Counted from the stretch's first letter, positions 52,601 through 62,774 are shown. The stretch is DNA of 64,000 bases from Leifsonia sp. Root1293 (GCF_001425325.1 NZ_LMEH01000002.1:277109-341108); one strand, 5' to 3'. Made by a program: numbers and translations. The notes: generated from the sequence alone by a model not told the origin.

Positions 52601-54724
52601 CTACTCCCCGCTCGGGTGCGCCCCTGCAGCGTCGATGACCCAGGCGTAGGCGAAGGCCCGCTCGCGCCAGGCGCTGTACCGACCCGAGACGCCGCCGTGG
52701 CCGGCCGCCATCTCGACCTTGAGCAGCGCATCCGCCCCGACCTCGCGCAGGCGAGCCACCCACTTGGCCGGCTCCACGTAGAGCACCCGGGTGTCGTTGA
52801 GGCTGGTGACGGCGAGGATGCGCGGGTAGCGCACCTGGTGCACGTTCTCGACCGGGGAGTACGACTTCATGTAGTGGTACACCTCCTCGTCGTCGAGGGG
52901 GTTGCCCCACTCGTCCCACTCGATCACGGTGAGCGGCAGCGATGGATCGAGGATCGAGGTGAGTGGATCGACGAAGGGCACCTCGGCGAGGATGCCCGAG
53001 AAGTACTTCGGCGCGATGTTCGCCACGGCCCCGACGAGCAGTCCGCCGGCGCTTCCACCCTGGGCGACGAGCTTCGACGGCGCCGTGTAGCCGGCCTCGA
53101 TGAGGTGCTTCGCCGCATCGACGAAGTCGGTGAAGGTGTTGCGCTTGTGCAGCTTCTTGCCGTGCTCGTACCAGAGCCGGCCCATCTCGCCCCCACCGCG
53201 CACGTGGGCGACCGCGAAGATCATGCCGCGGTCGAGCAGGCTGAGCCGCGGGATGCCGAAACCGGGGTCGATGGAGTGCTCGTAGGACCCGTAACCGTAC
53301 AAGAGGGTTGGCGCGGGTTCCCCCGGCGTGACCAGGTCACGGCGGTAGACGAGCGAGATCGGGATGCGGGTGCCGTCGGCCGCCGTCGCCCACTCGCGGC
53401 GCTGCTCGAAGAGGTCGGCGTCGTAGTGACCGAGAACGGGCTGCTGCTTGAGCAGGCGGCGTTCCCCGGTCGCCACGACGTAGTCGTACACCGTCGACGG
53501 CGTCACGAAGCTGGTGTAGCCGAGCCGGAGCGTCGGCTGCGTCCACTCCGGGTTCGACCCCGTTCCCACCGTGAAGAGCGGCTCGTCCCACCCGAGTTCG
53601 TGCAGGGCGTCGTCGTGCGTCGCGTCGGGGATGCGCGCGACGGCCACACGCGGCAGGCCGTCGCGGCGGTACTCCACCGACACGAAGTCACGGAAGGCGT
53701 CGACGCTCTCCAGGCGCACCGCCGGATCGTGGGGCAACAGCATCCGTCGTTCCCCTTGGGGGTCGGATGCCGCCACGCTGACGAGCTCGAAGTTCACAGC
53801 GCCGTCGTTGTGCACGATGAGCAGCCTGTCGTGGTCGTTGACGATGGCGTGCTCCACGTCGTATTCGACGCCGTCGACGCGCGGCCACACCACGGAGAAC
53901 TCGCCCGTGGGGTCTGATGCCGGCAGCAGGTGGATCTCGGTGGTCACGTTCGAGCCGGCCTCGATCACGAGGTACTGGCGGCTGCGGGTGAGGCCCACGC
54001 CGATCCAGAAGCGCTCGTCGGGCTCGTGGAACACCGAGACGTCGGCAGACTGCGGCGTGCCGATCTCGTGCCGCCAGATGGTGTCGGGTCGCCAGGCGTC
54101 GTCGACGGTGGCGTAGAAGAGGTAGCGCCCGCTGGGGTCGAAGATCGCACCTGACGAGGTGTTCGGGATGACGTCGGTGAACTCGTCGCCCGCGGCATCC
54201 GGAGCCAGCGACCGCAGGCGGATCGTGTACCGCTCGTCGCCCTCGAGATCTGTCGCGTAGAGCAGGGTGCCGCCGTCGGTCGACACGTCGAAGCTGCCGA
54301 GCGAGTAGAACTCCTGATCGGCCGCCTCGGCATTGTCGTCGAGCAGGATCTGCTCTCCGGGGAGAACGGATGCGTCTCCTTCGAGCACCGGAGGAGTCCA
54401 GTCGTCGGCCGAGGCGATCGGGGCGCGGCAGTGGATGCCGTACTGGCTGCCCTCGACGGTGCGCGTGTAGTACCACCAGTCGCCCTCGCGGCGCGGAACG
54501 CTGAGGTCGGTCTCCTGCGTCCGGTTCCTGATCTCCTCGAAGATCTGCTCCTGCAGCAGCACCAGATTCTCGGTGCGCGCCTTCGTGTAGGCGTTCTCCT
54601 CGTGCAGGTGAGCGAGGACCGCCGGATCCTCCTTGGCGCGCAGCCATTCGTAATCGTCGATCACGGTGTCGCCGTGATGGGTTCGTTCGGTGGGCTGCTT
54701 CGGAGTGACCGGGGGAGTGAGCAC
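52601..54724 (-). CDS. ptrB: Oligopeptidase B (S9A serine peptidase)
   Basis: A 707-residue cytosolic peptidase. An N-terminal seven-bladed beta-propeller (about 70-430) gates the catalytic alpha/beta domain. Ser558 is in G-G-S-A-G-G, and the expected Asp and His lie in the last 120 residues (L-N-D-T-R-V, G-H-G-G-V-S-G). Oligopeptidase B cleaves short peptides after Arg or Lys. The GTG at 54724 is chosen over the upstream Met because the family begins P-P-V-T-P-K-Q-P there. Confidence 0.93.
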   Translation of the reverse strand: MLTPPVTPKQPTERTHHGDTVIDDYEWLRAKEDPAVLAHLHEENAYTKARTENLVLLQEQIFEEIRNRTQETDLSVPRREGDWWYYTRTVEGSQYGIHCRAPIASADDWTPPVLEGDASVLPGEQILLDDNAEAADQEFYSLGSFDVSTDGGTLLYATDLEGDERYTIRLRSLAPDAAGDEFTDVIPNTSSGAIFDPSGRYLFYATVDDAWRPDTIWRHEIGTPQSADVSVFHEPDERFWIGVGLTRSRQYLVIEAGSNVTTEIHLLPASDPTGEFSVVWPRVDGVEYDVEHAIVNDHDRLLIVHNDGAVNFELVSVAASDPQGERRMLLPHDPAVRLESVDAFRDFVSVEYRRDGLPRVAVARIPDATHDDALHELGWDEPLFTVGTGSNPEWTQPTLRLGYTSFVTPSTVYDYVVATGERRLLKQQPVLGHYDADLFEQRREWATAADGTRIPISLVYRRDLVTPGEPAPTLLYGYGSYEHSIDPGFGIPRLSLLDRGMIFAVAHVRGGGEMGRLWYEHGKKLHKRNTFTDFVDAAKHLIEAGYTAPSKLVAQGGSAGGLLVGAVANIAPKYFSGILAEVPFVDPLTSILDPSLPLTVIEWDEWGNPLDDEEVYHYMKSYSPVENVHQVRYPRILAVTSLNDTRVLYVEPAKWVARLREVGADALLKVEMAAGHGGVSGRYSAWRERAFAYAWVIDAAGAHPSGE

Positions 54725-54795
54725 GATCTCAGCGTACCCGGCGGCGCCGCGCTGACCGCTGGCACGGGGTCCCGACGAGCGCCGCCGCGTCGGCA

Positions 54796-55773
54796 TCACC
54801 CGACGTCGACCACCAGCTTGCCACGTGCGTGGTCCTCGCCGAAGTGGCGCAGGGCCTCAGGCACCTCGTCGAGGCCGTAGCTGCGCTCGATCACGGGGAC
54901 GACCCGACCCTCGTCGGCGAACCTCGCCAGATCGTCGAGACGTTCCGGGGTGGTCGTGGAGGCGAGGATCCGCAGCCGCTGGGACACGAAGGGGGAGGTG
55001 AGCCCTGCTGCCGCCATCGCGGGGATTGGTCCGAGCCGGCGCCCTCCCTGACCGGTTGAGAGCACGAGGGTTCCGCGAGGCTCCAGCACCCGGCGCAGCG
55101 CCTTCAGGGGATGACTGCCGGCCAGGTCGATGATGACGTCGTACCGGCGGCTGCCCCGGGTGAAGTCCTCGGCGGTGTAGTCGATGACGTGGTCGGCTCC
55201 GAGCGCGCGCAGCTGCTCGAGGTTGCGGCTGCTGCACACGCCGGTCACCTCTGCCCCGAACGCCTTCGCGAACTGCACGGCGTAGGTGCCGACGCCCCCG
55301 GATGCCCCATTGACGAGCACGCTCCGGCCCGGCGTGACGCCGCCGCTGTCGCGGACGGCCTGCAGTGCCGTGCCCGCTGCGATCGGCAGCGCCGCCGCCT
55401 GTGCGAACGTGAGCGTGCGCGGCTTCGCGGCGAGCGTCGACTCCGGCGTGACGGCGTATTCCGCGAAGCTTCCGGTCCCGATCTCGCCGTAGACCTCGTC
55501 GCCCGCCCGGAAGCGCGTGACCCGGGGACCCACCCGTTCGACGGTGCCGGCGACGTCCCGCCCTCGCACGGTCACCCGCGGGGTGCGCAGGCCGGCCGCG
55601 AGCCGGATGATGCCCGGCTCTCCGGTGACGAAGGCCCAGTCGCCGAAGTTGACGGATGCCGCATGCACGCGGATGAGCACCTCGTCGCCCGTCGGCTCCT
55701 GTGGGCGGTCCACCTCGGCGAGGCGCAGGACGGAGACGGGGGAGCCGTAGCCCCTCTGCACGATGGCCTTCAC
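54796..55773 (-). CDS. Zinc-free MDR (quinone oxidoreductase-like) reductase
   Basis: A 325-residue protein. K-A-I-V-Q-R-G-Y-G-S is the typical N-terminus (GTG at 55773; the longer frame is rejected). V-N-F-G-D-W marks the catalytic-domain entry, with no zinc Cys, and V-N-G-A-S-G-G-V-G-T-Y-A-V-Q is the NADPH loop. It probably reduces quinones or enals using NADPH. It ends 71 bases before ptrB and may be cotranscribed. Confidence 0.87.
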   Translation of the reverse strand: MKAIVQRGYGSPVSVLRLAEVDRPQEPTGDEVLIRVHAASVNFGDWAFVTGEPGIIRLAAGLRTPRVTVRGRDVAGTVERVGPRVTRFRAGDEVYGEIGTGSFAEYAVTPESTLAAKPRTLTFAQAAALPIAAGTALQAVRDSGGVTPGRSVLVNGASGGVGTYAVQFAKAFGAEVTGVCSSRNLEQLRALGADHVIDYTAEDFTRGSRRYDVIIDLAGSHPLKALRRVLEPRGTLVLSTGQGGRRLGPIPAMAAAGLTSPFVSQRLRILASTTTPERLDDLARFADEGRVVPVIERSYGLDEVPEALRHFGEDHARGKLVVDVG

Positions 55774-55884
55774 GGCATCGCCCGAGCGCGTCGAGGCTGT
55801 CGGGCGCGGTCGATGCCGGCGCGTACAGGAGGCCGGGTGGCGGACACGAGCACACAGTAGCGCAGTGCTGGGGCCGGACACGAG

Positions 55885-55922
55885 ACGAGGGCCCGACCGT
55901 CTGCTGACGGTCGGGCCCTCGT
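55885..55922 (-). terminator. Strong hairpin terminator after the InhA-like gene
   Basis: A 16-base-pair perfect stem (55885-55900 with 55907-55922) and a six-base loop, 14 bases past the stop of the leftward protease gene. The downstream sequence is not T-rich, common in high-GC actinobacteria. Confidence 0.8.
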
Positions 55923-55935
55923 TGTGCGTGTCGGA

Positions 55936-58722
55936 CTAGCCGGCGCGCGGCGGGGTGATCCGCAGGAACGCCACCTTGTCGAACAGCGAGGCCTTCACCT
56001 CGACCTTGGTGCCGTAGCCGACACCGGCGTCAGCCGGGTTGCCAGTTCCGAGCGGACCGAAGCCGAGATCCTCGCCGTAGTACTCCGTGGCGGGGCTGCC
56101 GTCGGCGTGGACCACGCGGGTCGAGTACGGTGCACCGTCCACCGAGGGAACGACGACCGAACCCTGGGCGTAGCGCCAGAAGATCCCCTCATCGTTGACC
56201 TCGATGCCGGGCACCCAGCCCTTGTCGTCGGTGAAGGTCTTCACGGGTGCCTGCGCCGGAACCTTGGTGCAGTACTCGGTGAACGCCTCATCCGTGATGC
56301 ACTCCGTGAACGGGTACGTCTTCTTCAACCCGAAGGCCGCGTTGGACGAGTTCGCGCGAGAGCTCATGTTCTTCAGCCTCGACGGGTCGACCTCGGCCGC
56401 GGCGCCGGTGCGGCGCAGCGGGTCGAAGTGGCTGTCGACGATGAGCAGACCGCCCTTGGCGCCACCGCTCGGGAGCGACGTGAGGTTGCTGGTGACGTGG
56501 TTCACGTCGCCGTACGTCGTGTCGCGGTACCAGACGAGGGCACCGGGCGCGTTGTACTTGATCTTCTGCACCTTCCAGGCGTCGTCGCTGTACACGGTCG
56601 TGTAGCCGTACTGGAGGCCCTTGTCGAAGCCGTCGAAGTTGCGCCACTCGACCAGGTAGTACTGCGCCTTGATCTGGGTTCCCGAATCGATGTGCCAACC
56701 GGCACCGGTGGTGTCGGTGTGCGTCGAGACCTCGGTGGTCCAGCCGGTGTCGCCACCCTCCACGTCATCCGTCCAGACGGGCGTGTCACCGCTCGTCAGG
56801 GCGAAGTCGTCGGAGAACCATCCGCGCTCCTCGAAGGCGGCATCCGTCGCGTAGCGAAGACGCACGTCGACCGAGGTTCCGGCGTAGGCCGAGAGGTCGA
56901 CGTACTGGTGAGCCCAGCCGTTCGACGACCCGGTGAGGCCGTACTTGAGGTTGCCGAACGTGGCGAGGTTTCCGTTGGGGTCCGGGTAGTCATCCGGGGT
57001 GGATGCCTCGGAGCCGTCCTCGTTGTAGACCTTCTCGTTCACCCAGGTGGTTCCGCCGTCGGTCGAGACCTCGACGAATCCGAAGTCCCAGTCCTCCTCG
57101 ATCACGAAGTCGTTCCACATCCAGAACTTGGCATCGGCCGGCACGTCGACCGCGCGCGAGAGACGCACGTCGGCCCACGACTGGTCGGCACCGGAGTACC
57201 ACATGCCCTCACCGCTGTGCGGCGTCGCGAGGGTCACGACCTTGTCGGGCAGGTTGATCTTCACGCCGTCCTCGGTGTACTTGATCGGACGCGAGGCCTG
57301 GCTCACCGCGATGGTGCGAGCACGGTCACCGGGGTTGACGACCTCGGGGTCGCTCCAACCGAGCACGTACTTGTCCCAGATGCCCATGTGAGCGGGCATC
57401 GACTGGAAGATCGGTCCGCTGTGCGATCCCGACGACATGAGGTCCCAGAAGTCGACGTCGGAGTCTGCGGCACCTGAGGTGTCGTAGAGGTCCGGCAGAC
57501 CGAGGTCGTGGCCGTACTCGTGGGCGAACACGCCGACGCCCGAGTCCTCGGGCTGCACGATGTAGTTCGACAGCTTGAGGTTCGTGCCCGGAATGGCCGC
57601 TCCACCCGCGACAGCGGAGGAGTGCGCCCAGATGGCGTAGGTGCCTTCGGCTCCACCGCCACCCGACTTGTCGGATCCGGCGTGCACGAGCACGACGTGG
57701 TCGATGACGCCGTCGGGCTCACTGAAGTTGCCGTCGCCGTCACGGTCGCCCTGGTCCTCGAGGTCGTAGTCGGCCCACGGGAAGTCGGGCTGAGCTGCGG
57801 CGAGGGCCGTCACTGCGTCGATCGGGAGCTGACCGGCGCCGAGGGGGTTGTCGGGGTGGCCCTGCATGTCCTGGATGGCTCCGGCCTCGTAGACGCCTTC
57901 GTCGTTCAGGTGGCAGGTGCTCGCACCGTAGTAGGCCTCGGAGTGCGGCACCGTGATCCACGGGGTCGCCGAACCGGTGACCGTGTAGGCGCCCTGGGAC
58001 ATCTCCTCGTACATCCGCTTCATGGTGTAACCCGAGATGTCGAAGCCCTTCTTGCCATCAGGACCCGTGAGGTCCGTGCGCACGCGCTTCGTGATGCCCT
58101 TGTCGGTGTAGAGCATGTCGTTGAAGTGCTTCGACGAGAAGTCGGGCACCCACATCGAGTTGTTGTCGGGCTTGGACGCGTCGGCGGGGTTCGGGATGGT
58201 GTTGTGGAGAGGGCCGCTCTGCACGTCGCCGAGCTTGCACTCCGTGGCGCCGAACTCCGTCGGCACCTGGACGTTGGAGAAGTCGTCGGCGGCGTTGGGG
58301 TCGAACTCCACGAGGATCGTGAGGAGCTTGGCCTTCTGCGTCGTCGCAGCCTTCTTGTAGATGCTCTTGAGGGCCTTGGGGCTCTTGCCGGTCTTGATCG
58401 ACTCGGATTCGAGCTTGGCCAGTCCCTGGGCCGCGACCGGATTACCGCTCGCGAACTTCTCATCGATGCTCTGGGCCTCGACGATGGCCTGCTCCGCATT
58501 GCGGTTCGCAGACGAGTCGACGGCGATGTCGGTCCCGAAAGCGGCTTCCGCCCGCGGTTCCGCATAGTTCATGTAGTACTCGGAATCGCTGATCATCGGT
58601 GCGATCTGCGGTCCCGCCACTGCCGGCCCCACCGCAGCCGTCGTCGCCAGGCCGGCGGCGACGAGAGCCAGTATGGGTACTGCAGCTACGACGCGCCTGC
58701 GTCGTGCCTTGGTTCCTGACAT
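55936..58722 (-). CDS. Secreted M6-family metalloprotease (immune inhibitor A-like)
   Basis: A 928-residue protein; GGAGGGAGA precedes the ATG at 58722. The signal peptide is K-A-R-R-R-R, hydrophobic, then A-V-A-G-P. The M6 catalytic domain carries H-E-Y-G-H-D-L-G-L-P-D (zinc His, catalytic Glu402); a prodomain precedes it, and beta-rich Ig/MAM-like regions (D-D-F-A-L-T-S-G) follow. InhA-type proteases degrade host or competitor proteins, but in soil actinobacteria nutrition is more likely. It is monocistronic and has its own terminator. Confidence 0.92.
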   Translation of the reverse strand: MSGTKARRRRVVAAVPILALVAAGLATTAAVGPAVAGPQIAPMISDSEYYMNYAEPRAEAAFGTDIAVDSSANRNAEQAIVEAQSIDEKFASGNPVAAQGLAKLESESIKTGKSPKALKSIYKKAATTQKAKLLTILVEFDPNAADDFSNVQVPTEFGATECKLGDVQSGPLHNTIPNPADASKPDNNSMWVPDFSSKHFNDMLYTDKGITKRVRTDLTGPDGKKGFDISGYTMKRMYEEMSQGAYTVTGSATPWITVPHSEAYYGASTCHLNDEGVYEAGAIQDMQGHPDNPLGAGQLPIDAVTALAAAQPDFPWADYDLEDQGDRDGDGNFSEPDGVIDHVVLVHAGSDKSGGGGAEGTYAIWAHSSAVAGGAAIPGTNLKLSNYIVQPEDSGVGVFAHEYGHDLGLPDLYDTSGAADSDVDFWDLMSSGSHSGPIFQSMPAHMGIWDKYVLGWSDPEVVNPGDRARTIAVSQASRPIKYTEDGVKINLPDKVVTLATPHSGEGMWYSGADQSWADVRLSRAVDVPADAKFWMWNDFVIEEDWDFGFVEVSTDGGTTWVNEKVYNEDGSEASTPDDYPDPNGNLATFGNLKYGLTGSSNGWAHQYVDLSAYAGTSVDVRLRYATDAAFEERGWFSDDFALTSGDTPVWTDDVEGGDTGWTTEVSTHTDTTGAGWHIDSGTQIKAQYYLVEWRNFDGFDKGLQYGYTTVYSDDAWKVQKIKYNAPGALVWYRDTTYGDVNHVTSNLTSLPSGGAKGGLLIVDSHFDPLRRTGAAAEVDPSRLKNMSSRANSSNAAFGLKKTYPFTECITDEAFTEYCTKVPAQAPVKTFTDDKGWVPGIEVNDEGIFWRYAQGSVVVPSVDGAPYSTRVVHADGSPATEYYGEDLGFGPLGTGNPADAGVGYGTKVEVKASLFDKVAFLRITPPRAG

Positions 58723-58997
58723 GCTTCTCCCTCCACGTACCCCGTAGCGATGACCACCGGGCACAAACGGCGTCCGATGTGTGACGGACGTAACCCGAAT
58801 CCTGCCCTTAAGACCCCACGCTGGTAAATGCCTGTGGCCCTTATTGGAGGGACATACGAATATCTTGCGGGGATCCTTCGCCGACAGGTCGTTTCGCGCA
58901 AGAATCTGTCACCCATGCGAGGGTCGCTCCGCGAAGCTGAGCATTCGTCATCCGCTGGCGGGTGTGCGGGGCTGCCGAGGATGCCAGACTGCGATCC

Positions 58998-60416
58998 ATG
59001 GATGAACGGATGCGGCGACGACTGGTGCTCTGGGTGGCGGTGCTCGCCAGTTTCGTCTCCTTCCTCGACGGATCGATCGTCAATGTGGCGCTGCCCGCCA
59101 TCGCCGACGACCTGGGCGGCTCGCTGGAGACCCAGCAGTGGGTGATCGATGCCTACCTGCTCACCCTCGGCTCGTTCATCCTCCTCGCCGGATCGCTGTC
59201 GGACCTGTTCGGCCGCATCCGGATCCTCCGACTGGGACTGGTGATCTTCGGCATAGCCTCCATCGCCTGCGCCATCGCTCCCACCGCCATCGTGCTCATC
59301 GGGGCGCGCGCGGTTCAGGGAGTCGGGGCAGCGCTGCTGGTGCCGAGCTCGCTCGCCCTCATCACGGCCACCTTCGACGGTCCTGCCCGCGCCAAGGCCA
59401 TCGGAACGTGGACGGCCTGGACGGGCGTCGCGTTCGTGGTGGGCCCACCCCTCGGCGGGCTGCTCGTCGACACCGTCGGCTGGCGCTCGATCTTCGTGCT
59501 CAACGTGCTGCCGATCGCCCTGACCCTCGTGCTGCTGGTGCGCCTGGCACGCCTGGGCATCCCTGAGCACGCGGCTCCCGGGGTGCGCATCGACGTCCTC
59601 GGAGCCGTGCTCGCCTCCCTCGGGCTCGCGGGCCCCGTGTTCGCACTGATCGAGCACGGTCGCCTCGGCTGGGACGACCCGCTCGTGCTGATTCCGCTCA
59701 TCGGCGGCCTCATCTGCTTCGCCGCCTTCCTCTGGTGGCAGACGCGCTCGCGGCACCCGCTCATGCCGCTCTCGCTGTTCCGGGCGCGCAACTTCGCCGT
59801 CGGAAACATCGCGACGGCCGCCGTCTACGCTGCCCTCTCACTCGGGCAGTTCATCATCGCGGTGTACCTGCAGGAGGTCGGCGGCTTCTCGGCGACGGCT
59901 GCGGGCCTCGCCACGATCCCGCTCTCGATCCTGTCGATCTCGCTCTCGACGCTGTTCGGTTCGCTCGCCGGCCGCTACGGACCGCGCAGATTCATGACCA
60001 TCGGTCCGCTCACCATGGGCGCCGGCTTCCTCCTCATGCTCACGGTCAGCGATCCGCTGCAGTTCTGGCTGCAGATGATGCCGGGCATCCTGCTGTTCGG
60101 ACTCGGCCTGTCGATCACCGTCGCTCCGCTGACCGCCGCCATCCTCGGTGCCGTCAGCACGGCTCAGAGCGGCATCGGATCCGCCGTCAACAACGCCGTC
60201 TCACGCGTGGCCGGTCTCGTGGCCATCGCGTGCGCAGGCACCATCATCGGGGGCACCCTCGACACCGACGCCTTCCACCGCGTCGCGCTTGTGACGGCCG
60301 TGCTGTTCATCGCCGGCGGGCTGGTGTCGTTCGCCGGCATCCGTACCCCGAAAGCCGTTCCGGATGCCGCAGGCGATGCCGCCCCCGACGCCGCGGCTGG
60401 CGCTCCGGTGGCCTAG
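58998..60416 (+). CDS. MFS transporter, DHA2 drug:H+ antiporter family (14 TM)
   Basis: A 472-residue protein. Starting at 58998, M-D-E-R-M-R-R-R precedes TM1, which contains L-D-G-S-I-V-N-V-A-L-P (motif D1 of the DHA2 family). L-S-D-L-F-G-R-I-R is the A-motif loop, and G-P-P-L-G-G is motif C of antiporters. About 13-14 hydrophobic segments are visible. It probably exports a drug or dye. The C-terminus is Ala-rich. No regulator gene is adjacent. Confidence 0.9.
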   Translation: MDERMRRRLVLWVAVLASFVSFLDGSIVNVALPAIADDLGGSLETQQWVIDAYLLTLGSFILLAGSLSDLFGRIRILRLGLVIFGIASIACAIAPTAIVLIGARAVQGVGAALLVPSSLALITATFDGPARAKAIGTWTAWTGVAFVVGPPLGGLLVDTVGWRSIFVLNVLPIALTLVLLVRLARLGIPEHAAPGVRIDVLGAVLASLGLAGPVFALIEHGRLGWDDPLVLIPLIGGLICFAAFLWWQTRSRHPLMPLSLFRARNFAVGNIATAAVYAALSLGQFIIAVYLQEVGGFSATAAGLATIPLSILSISLSTLFGSLAGRYGPRRFMTIGPLTMGAGFLLMLTVSDPLQFWLQMMPGILLFGLGLSITVAPLTAAILGAVSTAQSGIGSAVNNAVSRVAGLVAIACAGTIIGGTLDTDAFHRVALVTAVLFIAGGLVSFAGIRTPKAVPDAAGDAAPDAAAGAPVA

Positions 60417-60479
60417 CGATCCCGGCAGCGCAGCACGTCGTCAGCGACTCCGTCGCTGCCGCCGGCGAGCGACACGGCG

Positions 60480-61304
60480 TCAGGCCTGGAGCACCCGCCA
60501 GCTGCGCAGGTGCTCGACGGCGATGCCCGAGTAGCCCGCCAGGCCGACGAAGGCGTCGCGGACGAGACCAGCCTCGGCCTCGAGCACGGCGGACCCCTCG
60601 TCGAAGAAGGTGTACTGGGCGCCGCCGGCCACCTCGGGGGTGTCCGTCTCGACTCCGATGGTGAACGGCTTTCCGGCGACGGATGCCGCCGTCGCGGCCG
60701 GCTGGGCCAGCGCGATGATGCCGTCGCTCCCGGCCGCGTGGTCGGCGAACGCCACCACGGCGATGCCGTCCAACTGCGGCAGGGTGATCTCGAGCACGGT
60801 CGGGCTGCCCGGGCCTCCGGTCGGAGTGACGGCCCACCACCAGGGCGCATCGGCCAGGAGGGCGCCGGAGCCGAGCGGGACCGAGGAGCGCACCAGGGCG
60901 TAGAGCGCGGCGAGCTGGGGGGCGTAGACGCTCGGCTCGGTTCCGGCCACCCACGGCTCGAGGTCGAACTGCAGGCCGTCGAACGGAGCCGACGCGAGCG
61001 CAGCGCGGGCCCACCACACCGCGAGAGCGGGCTCGGCCACCCACGAGCGGTCGCCGCCGAGTGCGAGCACGCGCACCCCGATGGCCTGCAGGCCCGAGAC
61101 GGTCTCGAGCAACCAGTCCTGGATGGGTCCGCCCTGATCAGCCGCCCACGGAACGCTCAGGTACACGGTGGTCAGCGAGTGCGCCTGGGCGAAGCCGATC
61201 ACCCCGGCCGGGGTCATGTCGGCGTAGCCGTTGCCTCTGGCATCCGCGCTCGGGGGCACCGAGTTGCCCCAAGCCCAGATGGTGGTGATGGGGGACGCGA
61301 CCAT
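60480..61304 (-). CDS. Putative TIM-barrel (glycoside-hydrolase-like) hypothetical protein
   Basis: About 274 residues. T-T-I-W-A-W-G-N at the start, V-Y-L-S-V-P-W at about 45, V-L-A-L-G-G-D at about 85, and G-L-Q-F-D-L-E-P-W at about 115 suggest successive beta-strands of a (beta/alpha)8 barrel, the D-x-E on strand 4 being a common catalytic position. No signal peptide. I do not recognise a named family. The start at 61304 (ATG or the following GTG) is uncertain. Confidence 0.6.
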   Translation of the reverse strand: MVASPITTIWAWGNSVPPSADARGNGYADMTPAGVIGFAQAHSLTTVYLSVPWAADQGGPIQDWLLETVSGLQAIGVRVLALGGDRSWVAEPALAVWWARAALASAPFDGLQFDLEPWVAGTEPSVYAPQLAALYALVRSSVPLGSGALLADAPWWWAVTPTGGPGSPTVLEITLPQLDGIAVVAFADHAAGSDGIIALAQPAATAASVAGKPFTIGVETDTPEVAGGAQYTFFDEGSAVLEAEAGLVRDAFVGLAGYSGIAVEHLRSWRVLQA

Positions 61305-61436
61305 GTCGCAAGCATGGCGCATGCACGGGACTCAGGGCGGCGCGGCGCGCGCGAGTCGGGAGACGCACGCGCCCGCTGGGGTACGGCGCGCGATGACGTT
61401 CATCGATGCGCGGCATCCGGCGGCCAGAATGAGCCC

Positions 61437-61802
61437 ATGACCCGTCACTGGAGCCCGCTCGCCATCGTCTACCTCGCGCTCGCCGTCTGCGGACTGGTGG
61501 GCACGTGGACCTTCAACGTCTTCGCCGTGATCCAACTCCGCGACTTCTTCGGCGACTGGCTCGGGAGCGGGCCGGCCGTGTCGTCCCTGACCGTCGATCT
61601 GCTCGTGGCTGCCGTGGCCGGCAGCCTGTTCATCGTCATCGAGGCGCGGCGCCTCGGCATGCGATTCGGCTGGCTCTACGTCGTGGCGTCGGGACTCACG
61701 GCGTTCGCGTTCACCTTTCCGCTGTTCCTGGCCATGCGCGAGCGGCGGATGCGGGCGCTCGCCGCTCCCACGCGATCCGAGGCGATCGACCCGACGCCCT
61801 AG
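61437..61802 (+). CDS. DUF2834-type small membrane protein
   Basis: A 121-residue protein with three hydrophobic segments: P-L-A-I-V-Y-L-A-L-A-V-C-G-L-V, S-S-L-T-V-D-L-L-V-A-A-V-A-G and L-Y-V-V-A-S-G-L-T-A. F-V-I-E-A-R-R-like and the W-T-F-N region fit DUF2834. Function unknown. Confidence 0.75.
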   Translation: MTRHWSPLAIVYLALAVCGLVGTWTFNVFAVIQLRDFFGDWLGSGPAVSSLTVDLLVAAVAGSLFIVIEARRLGMRFGWLYVVASGLTAFAFTFPLFLAMRERRMRALAAPTRSEAIDPTP

Positions 61803-61907
61803 CGCTCGGAGCACCCCAGGGTCGAAACTGGGCGGCGGGGACGCCGTCGCCCAGATCGCGCTCTCATCCGCAGCTCCACCGGTACCACCGACCTTCAGGA
61901 GAACCGC

Positions 61908-62774
61908 ATGACAGCATCAGTCCCTCTGCTCACCGAGTGGGAGATCGCCGAGATCGACGCCGCGAACGACTCGGGTCGCACCCCCGTCGTCTTCGTCCAC
62001 GGGCTCTGGTTGCTCTCCAGCAGCTGGAAGAACTGGCGCGAGCTGTTCGACGACAACGGCTACGCGTCACTCGCCCCCGGGTGGCCGGACGACCCGGACA
62101 CCGTCGCCGAGGCCCGCGAGCACCCGGAGACCTTCGCGAAGAAGATGGTCGCGCAGGTCACCGACCACTACCTTGCCGCCATCGCCAGACTCGACAAGCG
62201 CCCCGTCGTGATCGGGCACTCCTTCGGCGGGCTCATCGCCCAGAAGATCGCGGGGGAGGGCGTGGCCGAGGCCACGATCTCCATCGACAACGCGCCGTTC
62301 AAGGGGGTACTGCCGCTGCCTGTCTCGGCGCTCAAGTCGGCGTCGCCTGTGCTCACCAACCCGGCGAACATCAATCGCGGCGTCTCACTCACCTTCGAGC
62401 AGTTCACCTTCGGGTGGGCGAACAACCTCGACGAGACCGAGGCCCGCCACCTCTACGAGACGTACCACGTTCCGGCCGCCGGGGCACCGCTGTTCCAGGC
62501 GGCGACGGCGAACTTCAATCCGTTCGGCGGAGAGACATCCGTCGATTCGAAGAACCCGGACCGCGGACCGTTGCTTCTCATCGCCGGCGAGAAGGACAAC
62601 ACGGTGCCGCTGGCCATCAGCAACGCGAGCTACAAGATCCAGGCGAAGAACCCCGGTGTGACCGAGGAGATCGTCATCCCGGGTCGCGGGCACTCGCTCA
62701 TCATCGACAGCGGCTGGCGTACCGTCGCTGACGAGGCGCTGGCCTTCGCGCAGAAGTACGCTCCGACCGCGTAG
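61908..62774 (+). CDS. Alpha/beta-fold hydrolase
   Basis: A 288-residue protein. V-V-F-V-H-G-L-W is the oxyanion region; the nucleophile Ser105 is in V-I-G-H-S-F-G-G; G-E-K-D-N (acid) and G-R-G-H-S (His) complete the triad. AGGAG lies 7 bases before the ATG. The sequence type is widespread in actinobacteria and the substrate is not known. Confidence 0.9.
   Translation: MTASVPLLTEWEIAEIDAANDSGRTPVVFVHGLWLLSSSWKNWRELFDDNGYASLAPGWPDDPDTVAEAREHPETFAKKMVAQVTDHYLAAIARLDKRPVVIGHSFGGLIAQKIAGEGVAEATISIDNAPFKGVLPLPVSALKSASPVLTNPANINRGVSLTFEQFTFGWANNLDETEARHLYETYHVPAAGAPLFQAATANFNPFGGETSVDSKNPDRGPLLLIAGEKDNTVPLAISNASYKIQAKNPGVTEEIVIPGRGHSLIIDSGWRTVADEALAFAQKYAPTA

Noticed and set aside
52355-52620. CRISPR-like array
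   Set aside because: The units are contiguous without unique spacers of constant length, and no cas genes are present.
58723-58997. A small gene in the gap between the M6 protease and the MFS transporter
   Set aside because: The 275-base gap is relatively AT-rich and most likely holds the two divergent promoters; the short frames lack support.
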